The notes beneath the pieces were generated by a model. That model was not told where the DNA came from. It ran no database searches and worked only from the letters and a program-made list of their open reading frames with translations. Below, one piece after another: positions 4,960 to 8,262 of a stretch of DNA of 8,262 nucleotides (positions are counted from its first letter, which is position 1; every line of letters begins with the position of its first letter). Both the position numbers and the translations under genes were made by a program. The stretch spans positions 1-8,262 of the forward strand of contig JAFXWR010000044.1 in the NCBI GenBank assembly GCA_017542725.1. Reading direction: 5' to 3'. The DNA is from Lachnospiraceae bacterium. Lineage in GTDB: Bacteria > Bacillota_A > Clostridia > Lachnospirales > Lachnospiraceae.

Positions 4960-7065
4960 ATGGGATTAAAAATTGCACTCGCAGGAAATCCAAACTGCGG
5001 CAAAACAACATTATTTAATGCACTTACTGGTTCAACTCAGTATGTGGGAAACTGGCCTGGTGTTACTGTTGAGAAAAAAGAAGGAAAATTGATTGGTAAT
5101 AAAGATGTGATTATACAGGACTTGCCTGGTATTTATTCACTTTCACCATACTCTTTGGAAGAAGTTGTGGCAAGAAATTATCTTGTAAATGATAAGCCAG
5201 ATGCAATTTTAAATATTGTCGACGGAACTAATATAGAAAGAAACCTTTATCTTACTACTCAGATTCTTGAGATAGGAATTCCTACAGTTGTTGCCATCAA
5301 CATGATGGATGTGGTTGAAAAGAATGGTGATAAAATTGATATAGAAAAACTTTCTAAAGAACTTGGTTGTAAAGTTGTGACTATGTCAGCCCTTACTGAG
5401 AAGGGTGTGTTTGAAGCGGCAAAAGCATGCATAGCAGCATCAAAAGAAAAAACAAAAGAGTGCCCACATGTTTTTTCGGGGTCTGTTGAGCATGCACTTG
5501 CACACATAGAAGAGTCTATACAAAAGGAAGTGCCTGAAAATAATATAAGATGGTTTGCTATAAAGATATTTGAGAGAGATGAGAAGGCTTACGAAAGTTT
5601 AAAAATCAAAAAAGAAGAACTCGGTCACCTCGAAGAGCATATTAAAGATTGCGAGAAAGAGATGGATGATGATGCTGAGAGTATCATCACTAATCAAAGA
5701 TATGAGTATATACAAGATTTGGTCAGTAAGGCTGTTGTTAAGAAAAAAGGTAGTGATGGTTTAACATCATCAGATAAGATTGATAGAGTTTTGACAAATA
5801 GAGTTTTAGCGCTTCCTATTTTTGCAGTTATAATGTTTGCAGTTTATTACATCGCTATGGGACCACTTGGATCATTTTTAACTGACTGGGTGAATGACAC
5901 ATTATTTGGAGAAATAATTCCTACTGCGGCTGAGAATTTTCTTGCATCATTAAATGTTGCAGACTGGGTTCAAAGCCTTGTAATAGATGGAATCATAGGT
6001 GGTGTAGGTACAGTTTTAGGTTTTGTGCCACAGATCGCAATACTTTTCTTGCTTCTTTCTATACTCGAAGATAGCGGTTACATGGCAAGAGTTGCATTTA
6101 TCTTCGATAGAATTTTTAGAAGATTTGGTCTTTCTGGAAAATCATTTATACCTATGGTAGTTGGAACTGGTTGCGGTGTACCTGCAATCATGGCGACAAG
6201 AACTATAGAAGAAGAAAAAGATAGAAGAATGACTATAATACTTGCGACATTTATTCCTTGCGCTGCAAAGATGGAAATAGTTTTAATTATGACTCAAGCA
6301 TTCTTCCCTGGAAATGCATTTATTGCAACGGCTATGTATTTTATAGGAATTGCAATTGTAGTAGTATTTGGAATTATACTTAAGAAATTAAAATATTTTT
6401 CTGGTGACCCTGCACCATTTGTTATGGAACTTCCTGCTTATCACTTCCCATCATTAAAAGGTCTTTTTATACATGTATGGGAAAGAGTAAAAGGATTTAT
6501 GATTAAAGCTGGAACTATAATTTTTACAGCCTGCGTAGTACTTTGGTTCTTGATGAATTTCAATTTCAAGTTTGAACTTGTAGATTTGGAAGAAAGCATA
6601 TTGAAAACAATTGGCGAGGCAATAGCATTTATATTTGCACCACTCGGATTTGGAACTTGGCAGGGTGCAGTTGCATCTGTGTCTGCGGAGATTGCAAAAG
6701 AACAGGCAACGGCCACATTAGGAATGCTTGCTCATGCAGCATCTGAAGATGAGGCAGATGTCATAGTAGCTATTAGACAACTATTTGATGGCAATGCTTT
6801 GACAGGACTAAGTTTCATGTTATTTAATATATTTAATGCACCATGTCTTGTTGCAATTGCTACAGCATTTAGAGAGCAAGGTCAAGCAAAATGGGGCTGG
6901 TTTACATTTATATTCCAAATGATGGTGGGATACCTACTTGCAATGTGTACATATAATATTGGTATGTTTTTAACTGCCGGGGTTATGAGTGTAGCTACCA
7001 TAGTGTCATTTGTAGTAGTTGTGATAGTGTTGGTGTTATTATTTAGACCAGTTAAAAATAAATAA
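4960..7065 (+). CDS. feoB: FeoB ferrous iron transporter
   Basis: The 701-residue inner-membrane Fe(II) importer has a complete FeoB architecture. The N-terminal G domain (about 1-165) shows G1 GNPNCGKT (9-16), the G2 region with T36 in NWPGVTVEKKEG, G3 DLPG (54-57), G4 NMMD (114-117) and G5 SAL (143-145). A helical GDI-like spacer (about 170-265) leads to the 'KIDRVLTNRVLALPIF' linker and the membrane domain from about 282. Both Gate motifs are intact, with Cys405 in GTGCGVPA and Cys434 in IPCAAKMEI. The length is normal and no frameshift is visible. The AGGAGGT at 4950-4956 sets the start. It is the last gene of the operon; a strong hairpin follows. No feoC-like gene is present, as is usual in Firmicutes. 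Confidence 0.97.
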   Translation: MGLKIALAGNPNCGKTTLFNALTGSTQYVGNWPGVTVEKKEGKLIGNKDVIIQDLPGIYSLSPYSLEEVVARNYLVNDKPDAILNIVDGTNIERNLYLTTQILEIGIPTVVAINMMDVVEKNGDKIDIEKLSKELGCKVVTMSALTEKGVFEAAKACIAASKEKTKECPHVFSGSVEHALAHIEESIQKEVPENNIRWFAIKIFERDEKAYESLKIKKEELGHLEEHIKDCEKEMDDDAESIITNQRYEYIQDLVSKAVVKKKGSDGLTSSDKIDRVLTNRVLALPIFAVIMFAVYYIAMGPLGSFLTDWVNDTLFGEIIPTAAENFLASLNVADWVQSLVIDGIIGGVGTVLGFVPQIAILFLLLSILEDSGYMARVAFIFDRIFRRFGLSGKSFIPMVVGTGCGVPAIMATRTIEEEKDRRMTIILATFIPCAAKMEIVLIMTQAFFPGNAFIATAMYFIGIAIVVVFGIILKKLKYFSGDPAPFVMELPAYHFPSLKGLFIHVWERVKGFMIKAGTIIFTACVVLWFLMNFNFKFELVDLEESILKTIGEAIAFIFAPLGFGTWQGAVASVSAEIAKEQATATLGMLAHAASEDEADVIVAIRQLFDGNALTGLSFMLFNIFNAPCLVAIATAFREQGQAKWGWFTFIFQMMVGYLLAMCTYNIGMFLTAGVMSVATIVSFVVVVIVLVLLFRPVKNK

Positions 7066-7100
7066 TGTAGATTAGAGAGTTGTTCTCCTTAAACATAAAG

Positions 7101-7130
7101 AAACAGGGCCGCTCAAGCCCTGTTTTGTTT
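7101..7130 (+). terminator. strong Rho-independent terminator of the feo operon
   Basis: AAACAGGGC (7101-7109) and GCCCTGTTT (7117-7125) form a nine-pair stem with a seven-base loop, followed by a T-rich tract (TTGTTTT). It lies 36 bases after the feoB stop. Confidence 0.92.
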
Positions 7131-7202
7131 TAAAAAAAGAGATTTGGTTTTGTTATATTATAATATAATATATTTAAGTGTAAAATCATTGAATAAAGTG
7201 TG

Positions 7203-7217
7203 AAAATTCTGAGAATT
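7203..7217. promoter_or_regulatory. CodY-box-like dyad upstream of the FMN enzyme gene
   Basis: AAAATTCTGAGAATT matches the known CodY motif AATTTTCWGAAAATT at 12 of 15 positions and contains the perfect inverted repeat AATTCT-G-AGAATT (7205-7217). A weaker overlapping match continues to about 7226. It lies 40 bases upstream of the -10 element. CodY is the GTP and branched-chain amino-acid sensor of Firmicutes; its control here is an inference from one site. The rest of 7131-7310 is AT-rich, with no gene visible. Confidence 0.35.
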
Positions 7218-7253
7218 CTGTGAATAAATTCCTATGTTAGACTGCTAAAATTA

Positions 7254-7262
7254 TGGTATAAT
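7254..7262 (+). promoter_or_regulatory. extended -10 promoter of the FMN dehydrogenase gene
   Basis: TGG-TATAAT (hexamer 7257-7262) is an extended -10 element identical to that of the thiT-like gene. The -35 region is weak. Transcription would start near 7269, giving a leader of about 42 bases that contains the strong AAAGGAGG at 7295-7302. Confidence 0.62.
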
Positions 7263-7310
7263 ATATAATTAGGAAAAAATATGAATAATTTTATAAAGGA
7301 GGCCTAGTAT

Positions 7311-8262
7311 ATGACACTACAAGAAGTTAGAGAAAAAGCAAAGGGTAGACTTGGGTATTGTGTATCATGCCCTGTGTGTGATGGACGAGCATGTAAAAAT
7401 ACAATTCCTGGACCTGGTGCAAAAGGTACAGGAGAAGTATCAACAAAAAATTATGAAGCTTGGCAAAGAATAGACCTTGAGATGGATTCACTTGTAGGTG
7501 GAGGCGAAATTGATACAACATTTGAATTATTTGGAAAGAAATTTGAGCTTCCAGTATTTGCAGGACCAATTGGTAATATAAGAGGCAACTACAGCAAGAT
7601 GTACAAAGAAGAAACTTACTCTCAAATATTAGTTAATGGTTGTAAGGATGCAGGAATATGTGCTTGGACAGGTGATGGCATAGAAGATGGATTTTTTGAA
7701 TTGCCATTAAATGCAGTTAAAGGTTGCGGCGGCATGGGAATACCAACCATTAAACCTTGGGATATAGATAAGATAAAGAAAAAACTTGCACTTGCTAAAA
7801 GTGCTGGCGTGTTTGCTGTTGCTATGGATGTAGATGCCATAGGTCATCCTGCTTTTAAAAATGGCGATGGATATGTGAGTCCACTATCACCTGATTCTTT
7901 AGCAGAAATTATTAAGAGTACAGATTTGCCATTTATAGTTAAAGGTATAATGAATGTTAAGATGGCGAAGAAAGCAATTGATGCAGGTGCTAAAGGAATT
8001 GTGGTTTCAAATCACGGCGGTAGAGTATTAGATGAGACTCCAGCAACGGCAGAAGTTTTAAGAGAAATTGCAGAATTTGCTAAAGGTAAATGCATTATAT
8101 TTGTAGATGGTGGAATTAGAACAGGTAGAGATGTATTTAAAGCACTCGCGCTTGGCGCAGATGCTGTACTTATAGCTAGACCATTTGTGCAAGTTGTATT
8201 TGGCGATGCTGAAGATGGCATTATGACATATGTAGATAGTTTGAAAGAAGAATTAAAAGATA
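7311..8262 (+). CDS. FMN-dependent alpha-hydroxy-acid dehydrogenase/oxidase with N-terminal Cys motif (3' end outside window)
   Basis: The frame stays open to the window end, giving 317 residues of an enzyme whose family is usually a few tens of residues longer. It is a TIM-barrel flavoprotein of the glycolate oxidase / lactate dehydrogenase superfamily, which oxidises 2-hydroxy acids to 2-oxo acids. Visible signatures are the first strand PVFAGPIGN (81-89), AMDVD (171-175), K211 in IVKGIM, the catalytic H235 and R238 in SNHGGR, and the FMN phosphate-binding VDGGIRTGRDVFKALALGAD (265-284) followed by R290. The N-terminus carries C17, C20, C23 and C28 (CVSCPVCDGRAC), a motif I associate with clostridial anaerobe members and not with the aerobic oxidases; it may bind a metal or Fe-S cluster. 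A strong AAAGGAGG eight bases before the ATG supports the start. The gene is monocistronic at its 5' end, with its own promoter. The substrate is unknown. Confidence 0.88.
   Translation, partial: MTLQEVREKAKGRLGYCVSCPVCDGRACKNTIPGPGAKGTGEVSTKNYEAWQRIDLEMDSLVGGGEIDTTFELFGKKFELPVFAGPIGNIRGNYSKMYKEETYSQILVNGCKDAGICAWTGDGIEDGFFELPLNAVKGCGGMGIPTIKPWDIDKIKKKLALAKSAGVFAVAMDVDAIGHPAFKNGDGYVSPLSPDSLAEIIKSTDLPFIVKGIMNVKMAKKAIDAGAKGIVVSNHGGRVLDETPATAEVLREIAEFAKGKCIIFVDGGIRTGRDVFKALALGADAVLIARPFVQVVFGDAEDGIMTYVDSLKEELKD

Noticed and set aside
7141..7176. Several TATAAT-like hexamers after the feo terminator as an extra promoter
   Set aside because: None has a -35 element at suitable spacing (gaps of 9, 14 or 19 bases to TTGGTT), and the stretch is almost pure A/T, so matches by chance are expected.

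Overview
This is an AT-rich window with strong Shine-Dalgarno sites in front of several genes. Its gene families (a clostridial feo iron-transport cluster, a ThiT-type ECF substrate-binding subunit, an RsiV-like DUF3298 protein, and an FMN-dependent alpha-hydroxy-acid dehydrogenase with a Cys-rich N-terminus) point to a low-GC anaerobic Firmicute of class Clostridia. I infer a Lachnospiraceae- or Peptostreptococcaceae-like host, but genus cannot be read from the sequence.

Layout. (1) Positions 1-1801: the 3' part of a gene for a DUF3298-type extracytoplasmic protein, then an unrecognised polytopic membrane protein, probably in one operon and closed by a short terminator at 1860-1883. (2) Positions 1918-3739: an extended -10 promoter lies almost on the start codon of a ThiT-like vitamin transporter gene, which may be leaderless. 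An M20 zinc-peptidase gene follows. Its upstream gap carries two GC-rich 'GTAGGGGCGAA' repeat units, and two more units sit in frame inside the gene. (3) Positions 3741-4109, minus strand: a short DtxR/MntR-family metalloregulator, tail to tail with the peptidase gene with one base between them. (4) Positions 4136-7130: a divergent control region with a sigma-A-type promoter and candidate operators, then an iron-uptake operon. This begins with a previously uncalled 50-residue Cys-rich membrane protein, followed by feoA, a second feoA and feoB, and ends at a strong terminator. (5) Positions 7203-8262: a CodY-box-like dyad, an extended -10 promoter and the first 317 codons of an FMN-dependent alpha-hydroxy-acid dehydrogenase that runs off the window.

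How the parts fit. The divergent DtxR-like regulator is the obvious candidate to repress the feo operon when Fe(II) is plentiful. FeoB moves Fe(II) across the membrane, the two FeoA proteins are SH3-like accessory proteins, and the Cys-rich protein may handle iron at the membrane. The main unusual observations are palindromic repeats domesticated inside a peptidase coding sequence, a ThiT-like protein that lacks both a TPP riboswitch and a conserved pocket histidine, its near-leaderless promoter arrangement, and the unusual position of the Cys-rich gene at the head of the feo operon. I see no mobile element, CRISPR array, rRNA or tRNA.
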